DNA of 64,000 nt from Prorocentrum cordatum (lineage: Eukaryota; Sar; Dinophyceae; Prorocentrales; Prorocentraceae). The DNA is taken from the NCBI GenBank assembly GCA_963575745.1, contig CAUYUJ010016492.1, positions 51,693-115,692 on the forward strand, given 5' to 3'. Every line of letters begins with the position of its first letter. Within the stretch, counting starts at the first letter, position 1. Both the position numbers and the translations under genes were made by a program. Under the pieces are notes generated by a model that had not been told where the DNA came from, did not search any database, and saw only the letters and a program-made list of their open reading frames with translations. Shown here piece by piece: positions 1 to 10,046 of the stretch.

Positions 1-175
1 GCGATGCAACGGCAGAGCGAGCGTAGCGAAAAACACTTTTCCATCGCATATGTATGATAGACATATGCGAGGCACTCTTGGGCGAGTGAGGTTGCGCTGA
101 GCAGCGCGCATCATATCCCAGGCCTTTGCCGATAACCCAAGCTTTGTGACCCTGCGTCCCACTTTTTTGGACGCC

Positions 176-368
176 CGAAATGGGCACGGAAAGAATGGGT
201 ACAATGCCCAACAACAAATGTTGTCCCAAACCGACAGCGGACGCTGTTGGGCAGGCGGCCTTCTGTCTCGAATGGACACAGGCCGCGGCGGCGTGGACAG
301 CGAGTCCTGCTCAAAATGAACAGGATCCGCCGTTGGGCAGTGTGCCCATTCTTTCCGTGCCCATTTCG
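176..368. mobile_element. MITE-like element with 37-bp terminal inverted repeats
   Basis: Positions 176-212 and 332-368 are inverted copies of each other, 37 bp long with two mismatches, and each arm starts with CGAAATGGGCACGG on its own strand. They enclose about 119 bp that also contain shorter GCCCAAC/GTTGGGC inverted pairs. No ORF with recognisable content lies inside. I see no convincing target-site duplication, so the superfamily is open. A foldback structure made by local duplication is the alternative. Confidence 0.55.
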
Positions 369-427
369 TTCGCGCCGAACTTTGCCGCGCCCCGCGATGG
401 TGTCGGCCATGTAAGCCACGCCGTTAG

Positions 428-1260
428 CTAGCTCCGGACGGGCGGAAGCATGGGCGCGCGCTCGGGCGACCAGGGGAGCTCAGCGAGGCGATCCTCGCAG
501 AAACGCACGTGAACCTGCGCGGCCACGGCCAGGTCGTTCCAGAAGGTGCCGAGCCGGGTGGGCTTCTCGTACCTGGCGACACTTTCAGCTTGCTCACGGC
601 CCCCTCTTTTGGGCCCCCCCTGGATTCGAGCGGGCTTCAGGCGGTCGATCGAAGGGCCCGAGTGGCGCGTCTGGTACGCCAAAAGGTTTGGCATGCCTGG
701 CGTCTTCGGCGCGGTCTTGAACTCAGCCAAGAAGGTCGGATAGTCGAAGCGCCGCAGCGGGCCGCCTTCGCCCCTCAAAGCCTGGGGGAATTCGCAGATC
801 CAGGCGAGCATGTACGATTTGTCGATCATGGAGACTCGTCGGCGTCGCCCGTCGCGCTCCGCTTGCGGCCAGCCGAAGGATGCAGAAGGAGGCCCCGGCA
901 CTGCGACACAGGCGACGCTGGGGTGATCAGGTTGGAGGGCCGCAGGTTGAGCAGCCCCGACGGCCCGAAATAGCAGCCCGCTCGCGCCGATCATGACCGC
1001 ACCCCCCATCGACAGCACGCCGCGCCTCGCGAGCTCCACCGCGATGGCACACCGCTCCAGCAGAGGCGCTGGCCCGCGGGGCCGCCCAGGGATTCGACGC
1101 CCCCACCCCTTGGAGCACCGCCGCGCCCAGGGCGTCTTGCTGAGCCCGGCGCGCGGCTAGTCGGGCGCCCGCGCCGTCGCCGCATCCGAGAGCTTCCCCC
1201 CCCTGAAGGCCTGCTCGCCGCCGAAGAAGAGGTGATTGATGTAGTCCACGAGGGCCGCGT
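428..1260 (-). pseudogene. Tyrosine-recombinase-like domain of the DIRS-like element (degenerate)
   Basis: At about 1260-1201 the minus strand reads LVDYINHLFFGGEQA in one frame, which resembles the N-terminal helical part of dinoflagellate element recombinases. A 203-codon frame then runs 1039-428 and carries QTRHSGPSIDR, then KRGGREQAESVARYEK. These fit the C-terminal catalytic boxes: Arg-His in the usual HxxR box with Tyr in place of its first His, and a terminal Tyr that would be the nucleophile. The residue after RGG, usually Trp in relatives as I remember them, is Arg here. The first catalytic Arg (box I) was not located. The frame changes near 1040-1200. The role in an intact element would be integration of the circular DNA copy. 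This copy is not expected to work. Confidence 0.55.
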
Positions 1261-1925
1261 CGGCGAGCGCGGGCGCGGCGGTGCGCCGCTGCTTCGCGCG
1301 CGCTATTCACGAACCGCCGCGGCCCGAAGATGCACCGCTTGGGCGGGCGCACCTGCCGCCATCTCGTCAAGCGCCGACGGCGCGGGCGGCGGCGACCCCG
1401 CGAGCTGCAAATGCTTCCGGGCGCGCCAGTTGGCTCGCAACGGCGTGCTGCCGCCGCTCCCCAGTCTCGCCTGTCGGCGCCCCCTCCATCTCGTCGGCCG
1501 AAGCAGTGCCACCGCCGTCCGCGTCGGCGGCCTCGGCGGCGACGGCGGCCGCGACAGCTGCCGCGGGCTGGGCGGGCCCCTCGTCGGCGATCCCCTCCGG
1601 CGACCTTTGACGGCGGGGGCCCCTTGGAATGCAGCTTGAAGAGCGCCTCGGGGCGAGCCCAGGCGCGCGCCCTTGTCGGCCCAAGAGCCGCTGCAGGCGG
1701 TGGCGAAATCGTCGCCCGCGTCGCCAGCAGGCTCGTTCGGCGGTTCGTTGAGTCGGGTCCCTGCAGCATTCGGCGCCGCTTCATCGCTATCGTGAAATGC
1801 GAGTGGCACACGGGGCTCCTGCGCGCTAGCGGCCCAGCGAGCTTGAGCCAGTGCGCCTTCGGGCCAAGGTAGGTCCGCAGGCTGACTCCGAGCCGCGAGG
1901 CGACTGGGGCCCTTCCTGGGATCGC
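1261..1925 (-). other. Low-complexity linker inside the DIRS-like element
   Basis: This very GC-rich stretch lies between the RNase H and recombinase remnants. It is open in several frames on both strands, with Arg/Ala/Pro/Gly-rich translations that carry no motif I recognise. On the minus strand one frame continues from the RNase H part to about 1640 before turning into Arg repeats. It is most likely the decayed connector and the N-terminal part of the recombinase. Confidence 0.35.
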
Positions 1926-2393
1926 GGTTTCGCAGTGCCGGGGGCCCGCGTCATTGCTGGTGAGCTCTGAAGCCTGCCGCCTGATTCCAAATCGGAAGCC
2001 GCGGGCCAGTGCGTGGGCCGCCATGCGTCTGATCTGCGCGAGGAGCCCGAAGCTGCGGGCCCGATGCCTTTCGCGCGCTAGAATCGCTGACGTGCTATTA
2101 TCTCCTACTCTGCAGGAACACGTATACAAACTCTTGCGACGGCAAGATCAGGGAATCCACGGAAAAGAAGCCCACTTGCCATGTAGGATAAGACGCAACC
2201 GATCACTCTGTAGAAGGGCCCCAGGGATCTCGGGGAAGTCTTTGCGCACCTCCCAAGACCCAACCTCGCGGGCGTCGCGGGGGTTTCGCTTCTCCCTGTC
2301 CTCTATGCTCAAGGCATCAGCGACAGACGAGTAGACGAAGCCAGCTGCAGGTGGGACGCTGGTGCGAGCGGGTGCCCTCCGAGACGACGTCAC
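1926..2393 (-). pseudogene. RNase H-like domain of the DIRS-like element (degenerate)
   Basis: The frame starting at 2393 reads EVRKDFPEIPGALLQSDRL and LILHGKW before a stop near 2148, matching the region before the RNase H catalytic core in dinoflagellate elements. A second frame from 2129 then reads GDNSTSAILARERHRARSF, LLAQIRRMAAHALARGF and SELTSNDAG. In this family the GDN motif holds a catalytic Asp, followed by the helical segment and an SExN-A-D-like motif. In an intact element it would remove RNA from RNA/DNA hybrids. A stop and a frame change separate the halves. The assignment comes from motif order; the family is divergent, so a search would be decisive. Confidence 0.5.
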
Positions 2394-3300
2394 CGAACGC
2401 GCTCAAGTATCCACCCCTGTTTTATGCTTATTTTGTTGCCTCTGACGGCCCGAAATCTGAGCGAGCGACGCCGGGGCCGCGCGGGCTGGCGCCCGCGGGC
2501 AGCACCCGCGGGCGCCCGATCCCACTCAGAACGTAGGAGCGGCACGAGGCCCAGGATGCGCTCGAGCTCGGACCGCGCGATGCCCGGGGCCTCGCCCTCG
2601 GCCCAGCACCGCTCGCGGACGAACGCGTTGACGGCGCGACGCATCGGACCGACGAGTGCGCGGCGGCCGAGCAAGACCTCGAGCTCTCGCCCAGCCGGGC
2701 GCACGTGTACCAGGGCCCAGCGAGCTCCGAGCCGCGCCTTCTGCCGGCACTGATGGTTGACCACCGTCTGGCGCGACTGGCTGTCGAGCCTCGCGCCGGG
2801 GGCCCCGGCGGTCTGCGACTCCGCGGCGACGTCGTGCGTGACGAGCCCAGCCGCGTTGAATGCCTCGGCGGCGCCCGCCAGGGCGTGGCGCGCGTAGCCC
2901 GGGCCGGGCGAGGGGGGCCCGATCTCGCCCGCGCACGCGTAGCGCCAGGGCGAAGCAGGAGAGAGGATCACTGGGGGCCCCCGGGCCATTGCCGAACATC
3001 ACGCGGCGGAAACAATCCTCGACGTCGGCCGTTCCCAAGAAGATGGGCAGGGCCGCCCGCGCCGGTCCGCCCCGTGCTCAGCGCGGCGCAGGCCTTACTT
3101 ACATAGGAGGTAGCTCGACGCCCCGAGGGCTCTCGAATCGCTGGTTTGAGCGTCGGCACTCCAGCGCCATCCTCGCGGACTGCCCTTTCTGCTTCCGCGC
3201 GCAGAAAACGCCCGCGAACTCCTCCGGCTCGCGGGTGACGCCCGCCAGCGTCCGCCTCAAGTCATTGGCGAAGTTCGAATTTTGGCGGCGGCTGTGGGCG
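2394..3300 (-). pseudogene. Reverse transcriptase of the DIRS-like element, core deleted
   Basis: Three pieces in different frames are visible. At about 3290-3116 the strand reads EEFAGVFCARKQKGQSARM, followed by a CRRSNQRF-like and PRGVELPP segment, the fingers region just before RT motif A. At 3038-2945 it reads GTADVEDCFRRVMF, which fits motif A with its catalytic Asp and aromatic residue. From about 2900 to 2530 a third frame reads EAFNAAGLVTHDV, GRELEVLLG and LERILGLVPLLRSEWDR, matching the thumb and connection region. The stretch that should hold motif B and the catalytic motif C is almost absent: only about 35 codons separate motif A from the thumb, where roughly 150 would be usual. 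The polymerase is therefore inactive through an internal deletion as well as frameshifts. Confidence 0.6.
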
Positions 3301-3641
3301 AGCTGAGGGTCGGTGCAATCTTGGCCCCACCGTGGGCGGCGTTAGCCGTCTCGGCGCCGTGGGCCCTGATGCCTCGAAGTAGCCCTGAGAAGGCCCCCTT
3401 CGGATAACAATCAGGAGGCGCGTCGCCGCGCTGCTGAACGCCTCGGGCGATTCGCTCGAATGCCCACTGTTGGAGCTGGAGATGGCGCAGGCAAGCTCCA
3501 ACCTGAGCTCGATCTCCCAGCGGGCGATGCTGAGGGCCCCGCAACCACTTGAGAGGTCGCATGCGCCGCCGCCAGACCACCAAACCGACGCTGGGCGCGA
3601 CCGGGAAGGTGGCCCCAGAAGTCCGAGATGTTCAACGGTCG
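3301..3641 (-). other. Linker between gag-like and RT parts of the DIRS-like element
   Basis: Two overlapping minus-strand frames of 108 and 138 codons are open here, but neither carries a motif I can name. By position it should correspond to the spacer between gag-like and RT regions. Confidence 0.3.
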
Positions 3642-4649
3642 TCAGGGAGCGGGACAAACTCGGCGAGCACGCGCGCAAGCCTGGGAAGGCGAACGGCAGC
3701 AGGAGGCCGGCTCCGCCGCCGAAGGTCGCATCGCTCGTGGGGGCCCCGCCCCGTCGGCGCCCTCGCCTCCTTCAGGGGGCCCCATGTGCGCGCCCTTCGG
3801 AGGCTTGCCATTCGCGGCGGCAACCCCTGCGCTTGCGCCCGCTCCATGCAATCCCCCGGCCGCGGCGGCGTCAGCCGCGAGAGGGGGCGCCCTCGCCCGC
3901 CACCGCGCGTGCTCCACCTCCGCCTCAGCCTTCGCCATCTCTGCCGCGCGACGCTTCAGCTCGGGCGCGGCCGCGCCCGAGTAGAAGCGCGCGTCGGCCC
4001 GCTGGGGACTGGAAGGGTCGACCGAGCAGGCGTCGACGATGCGGTGGGTCCTGCAGGCTGCGATCTCGAAGCTCAGGAGGGGCGGCGCGATGGGATGGTC
4101 GTAGGTGCCTAAATATATCGCATCCACCAAGACGGATAACTCATGATGCACCCTCTGGCCAGCGCCTGGGTTCTTCGAACAGGCCCAGATGTCTTGCCAC
4201 GACCGAATGTTACCTCCGTGACGATTGGAGTGTATGAGGATGAACATCACGCTCGAATGGCCCTCCAACGAGCTGTCCGCGAACGTCGCGGGATAGCTCT
4301 CAGCAGCCACGTTGCGCCACCTCTTGAACCGAACGTTCTGGGCATCGGTGTCCACCCACGGAGTGCGGACGTCGCCAGGCTCCGCTGTGGCCTGGGGCCC
4401 AGGGGCGGGGGCAGGACCCTCGCGGCGCCGCTGGGTCGGCACAATGCCGACGCGGCGCCCGAAGTCGGCGGGCGCGCCGTCGGCGCCCTGCGCTGACAGC
4501 TCATGAACCGAGACCTTCAGGGCAGCATGCTGGTTCACCTTGGTCTCGGGCGCAAGCTGCGCGGGCGCCATCTCGCCTTCGACGTCGGCCACGCCGCGGT
4601 CGGCCTCGCCATGGCGCGGTCGCGAGGCACCAGGGCACCGAAACTCCAC
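3642..4649 (-). pseudogene. Gag-like ORF of the DIRS-like element
   Basis: This minus-strand frame of 335 codons has a mixed-composition core unlike the surrounding Arg/Ala-rich frames. The core, about 4365-4000, includes DVRTPWVDTDAQNVRF, KRWRNVAAESY, LEGHSSVMFILIHSNRHGG, SWQDIWAC and a HELSVLVDAIYLGTYD segment. I recognise this block as a common feature of the ORF upstream of RT in dinoflagellate elements: a conserved W-D/Q-RFK-W-R stretch followed by a helical HEL-L-DA motif. It is followed by a helical segment with EVEHARWRARAP and a Gly/Ala/Pro tail. Its role is presumed structural (gag-like), inferred from position. The first third before the core looks like linker, and the real start is unknown. 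Confidence 0.5.
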
Positions 4650-4673
4650 GCTAGGGTGCTGGGGCCGGCTCGC

Positions 4674-5303
4674 TCACCACCCAACGGCGCCGCCTACTGC
4701 CCGCGGCGAGCGCGCCCGCGCCCGGGCCGGGCGACCCGTCCAGCGCGCCAGGTGGCGTGGGGAGTGGAGCAGGGCGAACGCCGCCGTCGTCGCCCTCCGC
4801 GTCGCTGCCGCCGGCGCCGACCGCTGGGGTCCTGCGCCGAAGGCGGCCGCTGCCGCGCCAGACGTCCCGTGCCGCGGCTGCTTGCCCTGCGCCTGGTGCC
4901 GAACGAACGGACAATGGCGGCCGTCCTCAGACTCGACATGCGTCGGATCGCACGGCGAGGCGCGCGACAGGTCAGCAGAGCGGACCGAGTCCACCTCGGC
5001 CTTGGCCTCCGCGATGGGCCCCTTGAGCTCGACGTCTGGCGGCGTTTGCTCGAACGCCGTGGCGTTGGCCCCGTCGTCTGGGAGCGACTTCGGCGGCTGC
5101 CCGGTCTCCGCGCACAAGTCGCCCCCCGCCGCGTGCGCGATCCACGAGCCAGCGTGACAAGGCCAGATCACGATGTGATCGTGCCGAAACCCAAGCTCAG
5201 CCGCAAAGGACACGAGCAGCTGCGTCCCTGGCAGCCAGTCGCAGTCCATCCACGATCGCCCGCGGCGAGCGGTCCTCGGACGGCAGCCGGCGGCTGCAGC
5301 CAT
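4674..5303 (-). pseudogene. Possible 5' coding part of the DIRS-like element
   Basis: This minus-strand frame of 209 codons lies directly upstream of the gag-like ORF. Its first 75 residues are of balanced composition and include SWMDCDWLPGTQLLVSF, HDHIVIWPCHAGSWIAH and LCAETGQPPKSLPDDG. The rest is Arg/Ala-rich. I do not recognise a domain. Composition and adjacency suggest it belongs to the element, and the other frames here are less protein-like. Confidence 0.35.
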
Positions 5304-6200
5304 TGATCAGCATCAAGCTCTCGGAAACGCAGAGAATCACGCAGAATGCGGCACTGGCCTGGCCTGGCACAGCCAGGCCCGAAGCGCCTTCCCACCCAAG
5401 GGGCGGAGGCGCGGCCGCCTCGAACGCCGCGGGCACAAGGGTCGGCGCCGACGGCGGGGGCGGCGCTCGGCGAGCCTCGGGGAGCGAGGCACGCGCACTC
5501 GCAAAAGCACTCCATCGGCGGCGGTTCCAGGCTCCGTTCCTCGCTGCACCGACCTTGCAGACGTGTTGTAGCGGATTCGCGCGTGGATTTCTGTCAATGC
5601 AAAACCCCGAAACGGCGAGCGAAAAACAAAGTGAATTTCATGTGGATTTGTTGTGCTCTTCATTCCAGACCCAAACAAACTGCACGAAACTCACTTCGAA
5701 ATCCGGAGCGAAATTCTCCAGGACACTCCGGGCCCATCCCATTGTTTCCCGAACGAGATCCGCTTTGCGATGTTGGCACCGTGACAATCCCGCGGGCGCC
5801 ACAGGGCCAAGGAACAATGGCGCCGCCCGCACCGCCGCGGACCCGGCCTGCCAGCCGGAAACCGAGGGGGCAATCACAGCGATCCAGGCGAAGAGTGCAG
5901 CCTGGGATGGCGTGACTGCCGTCGAGCGAGAAACCACTGCCTTCGATGCTTGAGCCCAGGCCGTTGCGAAGGCCAGCGGTGTGAGCTCAGGCTTGGATAC
6001 GAGACGCAAAAATTCGAACTCATCATTCCAGCGCACACACTACCATAGTTTTGGCGGAAATATGTTTTGCGACACAGGTGGATTAAACAGCTGCAGCAAC
6101 AAGAACAACCTCTCTTGCAAACTCGCCTCCGCATTGGATCATTTCAGCGATCACGCCTCGTGCATCGCAGCAAGAGGGAGGCGGCACCGCTACATTCATC
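5304..6200. other. No recognisable gene
   Basis: Overlapping ORFs on both strands up to 216 codons are present, but none has a motif or a composition that favours one frame. GC content falls after about 5570. I see no repeat structure here. Confidence 0.4.
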
Positions 6201-6201
6201 C

Positions 6202-6206
<5 letters not shown>

Positions 6207-6232
<26 letters not shown>
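6207..6232. repeat. (AT)n microsatellite
   Basis: An uninterrupted alternating AT run of about 26 bp. Confidence 0.9.
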
Positions 6233-6261
6233 GGTAATAGACACTCCAGCGCGTCGGTGCG

Positions 6262-6600
6262 ATGGTAATCGTGGCCTGCGAAGCGGTGCTCAAGAAACAA
6301 CGCCTGCGCCTCGATTGTCCGGATGCTTACCTGCTGGTGCAATTTCAGTGCCAGGCGTCTGCGTCGCCTATTGTGCGCTTCCATGGCCACGCCAATCTTG
6401 CTTTCGGCGCGGAAAAAAACCTCCGCCTCACTCCGCATCCTATACGCTGGAACCGGGTGAGCGAGGTGGCCCACGCTTCCGCCCCGTACGCTATAGACAA
6501 GTATATATCAGCATGGCACCTGAAGAAACACTCTCGCAAGCGAAGGCCAGCGATCGGAGAGTTTGAGCTGCCGATGAAGAAGAATAGGAGCGAGGAGTGA
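6262..6600 (+). CDS. Unrecognised ORF, 112 codons
   Basis: An ATG-started frame with balanced composition (AYLLVQFQCQASAS, FGAEKNLRLTPHPIRW, ending MKKNRSEE). It begins just after an AT microsatellite. No domain, signal peptide or membrane segment is evident. An antisense frame of similar length overlaps its first two thirds. It may be chance, and the confidence reflects the composition only. Confidence 0.15.
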   Translation: MVIVACEAVLKKQRLRLDCPDAYLLVQFQCQASASPIVRFHGHANLAFGAEKNLRLTPHPIRWNRVSEVAHASAPYAIDKYISAWHLKKHSRKRRPAIGEFELPMKKNRSEE

Positions 6601-7200
6601 CTGTGCGCGAGGAACGAAGAAACAAATGACAAACCCACATGCGTGAAGGGTGGATGAAGAGCGAGGTCCAGTCCTAGATGTTGGAGTCGAGTCGGCTGTC
6701 GGGGTGCTCGTCGCTGAGTGGACGGAAAGATGAGGAAGGACGAACACTGTGTGGATGGCAATTGACGCCGTCAAGGTACTGTCAAAACGTGTAAGAAGGA
6801 CTGGCTGCAAGGACGCAAGACCCTTCGAGGCCGGGGATTTGTTGGGCGGGGGGGCGACGCATGAAAATGGCAAAGGACGGGCCGCAGAGGCAAGGGCACA
6901 ACGGTACCATAGATGAAGGCGCGCGTCCTTACTAGGCGCGTTGACTGTAATGATAGGTGGGATGTGGAACCCACGCAGTCCCTATGATGGAAGCTGCGGG
7001 TGGTGTAAGGCCAACTTTATTGACGACCCCTACAAGCAAAGCCTAAAGACGAAGCCTAAAGACGGCCCTCGCCTAGAGGATCGGGCGAGTGGGACAGGTG
7101 GTCGGGAGTAGTGCGCGTCCAGGGCCGTCTCGAAGATGTAAATTCCTAAAAGGGCAAATGGAAACCTGACAAGAAATTGCATGAGCACGACAGCGACATG
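6601..7200. other. No recognisable gene
   Basis: Short overlapping ORFs on the minus strand have no motif or repeat structure. Nothing could be assigned. Confidence 0.4.
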
Positions 7201-7202
7201 TG

Positions 7203-7445
7203 GGGGAGGGGGAGGAGGGGGAGGAGGGGGAGAGGAGGAGGAGGAGGAGGAGGAGGAGGAGGAGGAGGAGAGGAGGGAGGAGGAGGAGGAGAGGAGGAGG
7301 GGAGGGGGGAGGGGGGAGGAGGAGGAGGAGGGAGGAGGAGGGAGGAGGAGGAGAGGAGGAGGAGGAGGACGAGGACGAGGACGAGGACGAGGAGGAGGAG
7401 GAGGAGGAGGAGAAGGAGAGGAGGAGAAGAAGAGAGGAGGGCAGG
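7203..7445. repeat. GGA-type purine microsatellite
   Basis: About 240 bp of GGA/GGGA repeats with a (GGACGA) variant near 7368-7390. The plus strand is all purine for most of it, so it is a candidate for triplex or G-rich structures. The long Gly/Glu/Arg ORFs across it are artefacts. Confidence 0.9.
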
Positions 7446-7628
7446 GGAAGGGAAGGAGGGCGAGGCGAGGCGGGGCGACCACCCCGAGCACGGACGCGAC
7501 GTCGGAGCGCCTGTGCTCACACTGCTGCCGCAGGGGGGCGAATGCCAGCCCGTCCTCCGGATGGCTTTCGGCGGGGGGCCACCGACCGAGGCATCCGACA
7601 CGCGAACTACCGCATCCGCCAGGCACGC

Positions 7629-7720
7629 CCTCCCTCCTCCCTCCTCCCTCCTCCTCCCTCCTCCTCCCTCCTCCTCCCTCCTCCTCCCTCCTCCTCCCTC
7701 CCTCCTCCCTCCTCCCTCCC
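7629..7720. repeat. CTCCTCCCT minisatellite
   Basis: About 92 bp built from CTCC and CTCCCT units, mostly in 9-bp steps, on the pyrimidine strand. It lies opposite in sense to the purine array 200 bp upstream, so the two could pair as an imperfect inverted repeat. Confidence 0.85.
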
Positions 7721-8660
7721 CCACGGACGCCAGGACACCACAGGAAAGCACTCGGCGGGGCCGTGGCTGTGGAGAGCGGCCGGTCTCATTCCTCTCTGCA
7801 GCCCTGTCCGCGCGAAGCCGAAATGCCAATCGGAACGTGCGTGAACGCAGCGGGGGGGAGAGCAACCGCACCCCATTTGGCGACCTGGCTTTTCCGCCAT
7901 TGCTTAGGAGACCAAGCGCGTCATAGGCCCCATGAATCGCAAGTCAGCATCAACTGATACGGAGGCGGCGAGATCCCGCGAATGGGCGAGGGGGAAGGGG
8001 ACGGAGACGAGTGAAAAGGAGGAGGAGGAGGAGGAGAAGGAGGAGGGCGGCGGCGGTCTCATCAGGAGCACGTGTCAGTTAGTGCGTCATTGCAAAGTCA
8101 AGCGATGCACAAGCTCCTCGAGCGCGGAGGGTGCGGAGCTTTGCCCTTGAGGGGGGCTCACGCACTCCATAGCATGCAGCACAGACACATCCCTGCGGCC
8201 AAAGTGCTCGAATGCGACAACCATGTGGGACTGCTAGCGCAGCTGGCGACTAGCAGGTGGGAACCGACTCGGGACCAACATCGAGACAGAGAACTTACAG
8301 CACAGAGGAGCCCACGGACCAAGGGACAACTCCGGGGTCATTCTGGGAGCCGCACCCATCAGTATCATGATTCTGTCGCTCAAACTTGGAAAGGATGTGC
8401 GGCGAGGGGGGAGGTCTTGGAGGACGCAGAGGGGGGGGCAAGGGTGCGGTCCCGCCGCAGGCGACGGAAGTTCTACGGCTGAAACTGTGAACGCTGACCG
8501 ATTCATAATTCCTTCATTCACTCTGCCTCCCTGGCATAACGAAGGCACCGAGGACTGGGCGCGTGTAGACATCCCACTCGGAGGAGGGAGGAACAACGAG
8601 GAGGAGGAGGAGGCGGAGGAGGAGGAAGGGGCGGGAGGGGGCCGCAGGATACGGCCGCGA
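7721..8660. other. No recognisable gene; short GGA tracts
   Basis: ORFs up to 136 codons on the plus strand and 120 on the minus strand lack recognisable content. Short GGA-rich tracts occur near 8016-8050 and 8580-8640. Confidence 0.4.
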
Positions 8661-9290
8661 CGCTGATTCTTACTAGCCTGAACAACTTCTGCTCATACCA
8701 AAATGGTCGCTGTCGGCTGGGCGGAAGAATCGGCGAGTCCTGGGCGCTCAGTCTTGGCGGGGAAGCCTCGAGGAAAATCCTGCCAGGCGGCAGCCACCGC
8801 CGGCAGGCCGGCGCCCCGCAAGAAGAGCCGGCGGCGCCCCCCGCGAAGCGGGCACGCGGCGCCGCCCGCTCGCTGGCCGACCAGCCGGCCCCTGCCGCCG
8901 GAGCGGCGGTGCCTCCGGCATCGGTGCGAGGGCGCCGTCAGCTGGCCGGGGGCGACCTCGCGGGCTGCCCGCGCTGCAGCCGCCGCGCGAGCGGACCTCC
9001 TGGCGGCCCGCGGCGGCGGAAGGTCGCCCTCCTCCTGACGGCAGGCGCCGGCAGGGGACGCCTCCTTGGCGGTGCGGCCGCCGCTGCAGGGGGGCGGCCC
9101 GCAAGCGGAGCCGCTCCGCCCGGGGCAGGCCCCATCGCGCCGCCGTCCTGCACCAGTACGTGCGGCTGGGCCCCGGTGCGCAGCGCAGGTCCTTCCGCCG
9201 CGCGCGGAGCTGGGCAGCGTCGGCTTCTCCCCGCGCGAGGCAGCTACGCAGGCAGGCCACGGAGTGTTCAGAGAAGCGCCTTTGGTTTAT
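8661..9290. other. GC-rich region with ambiguous ORFs
   Basis: Very high GC makes all frames open. A plus-strand ATG at 8703 has a reasonable start context (CAAAATGG) and gives 111 Arg/Ala/Pro-rich codons. The minus strand has 188 codons of similar composition. No motif is present in any frame, so no gene is called. Confidence 0.35.
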
Positions 9291-9447
9291 CATCGTCGTC
9301 ATCGCCATCTTCATTGTCCATCGTCGTCATGGTCGTTGCCGTGGTCGTCGCCATCATCGACATTGTCAGGGTCATCGTGCCCATGACGGTCATCATTGTT
9401 GTCACCATTGGACTCGCCCTTACCCTGCTCCTGATGCCCCGACGCCT

Positions 9448-9594
9448 TCCCCTCCTCCTCCTCCTCCTCCTCCTCCTCCTCCTCCTCCTCCTCCTCCCCT
9501 CCCACTCCTCTTCCTCCTCCTTCTCCTCCTCCTCCTCCTCCTCCTCTTCCTCCTCCTCGTCCTCCTCGTCCTCCTCCTCCTCCTCCTCCTCCCC
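9448..9594. repeat. (TCC)n microsatellite
   Basis: About 147 bp of TCC repeats with a few TCT and TCG interruptions. It follows an imperfect GTC/ATC-rich stretch (about 9288-9410). Confidence 0.9.
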
Positions 9595-9742
9595 CCCGTC
9601 GAGGGGATGATGATTCCCGGCGGCAGATCGGCGGCTGGGACCTCGCAAAGCACACCAATAAGCATGTTCTGTATGGCCAACCCAGCAGCAACTACGCACA
9701 GGGAGAACACGAGGGCGATGGTCCAATGCTTCCTGCGGTTAT

Positions 9743-9905
9743 CTTTCTCTCTCTCTCTCTTTCTCTGCTTCTCGCTCTCTCTCTCTCTCTCTCTCTCCCT
9801 TTCTCTTTATGCCTGTCTGTCTGTCTGCGTGTCTGTCTGCCTGTGTGTCTGTGTGTCTGTGTGTCTGTCTGTCTGTCTGGCTTTCTGCCTGCCTGCCTGC
9901 CTGCC

Positions 9906-9957
<52 letters not shown>

Positions 9958-9982
9958 GGTATGACTCTCTCTCTCTCTCTCG
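9743..9982. repeat. Compound (TC)n-(TCTG)n-(CT)n microsatellite
   Basis: A CT run (9743-9803) is followed by TCTG repeats (about 9812-9958, with TGCC and TGTG variants) and a second short CT run. The TCTG part is longest and purest near 9906-9957. ORFs across it are artefacts. Confidence 0.9.
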
Positions 9983-10046
9983 CTCTCTTCCATTCTCTCG
10001 CTCGCACCAAGCTCATTCCCTCGTGGCTCGGGCTGGGCACGGCGTC

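Larger units (their letters stand above)
428..5303 (-). mobile_element. Decayed DIRS-like tyrosine-recombinase retroelement
   Basis: On the minus strand the remnants run, 5' to 3', as a gag-like region (about 5.3-3.6 kb), reverse transcriptase (3.3-2.4 kb), RNase H (2.4-1.9 kb) and a tyrosine-recombinase-like domain (1.26-0.43 kb). This order matches DIRS-type retrotransposons, which integrate with a tyrosine recombinase instead of a DDE integrase. Every domain is spread over more than one frame and stops interrupt them all, so the copy is dead. I could not find the terminal repeats or internal complementary region typical of DIRS elements, so the ends given are the limits of recognisable coding sequence only. 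The class is inferred from domain order and motifs. Confidence 0.55.

Noticed and set aside
6207-6232. AT runs as TATA-type promoters (also 25868, 47365, 61563)
   Set aside because: They are simple repeats, dinoflagellate promoters generally lack TATA boxes, and no gene follows.
8690-8715. ACCAAAATGG as an inverse spliced-leader relic
   Set aside because: Only about ten bases match, which is expected by chance in 64 kb.
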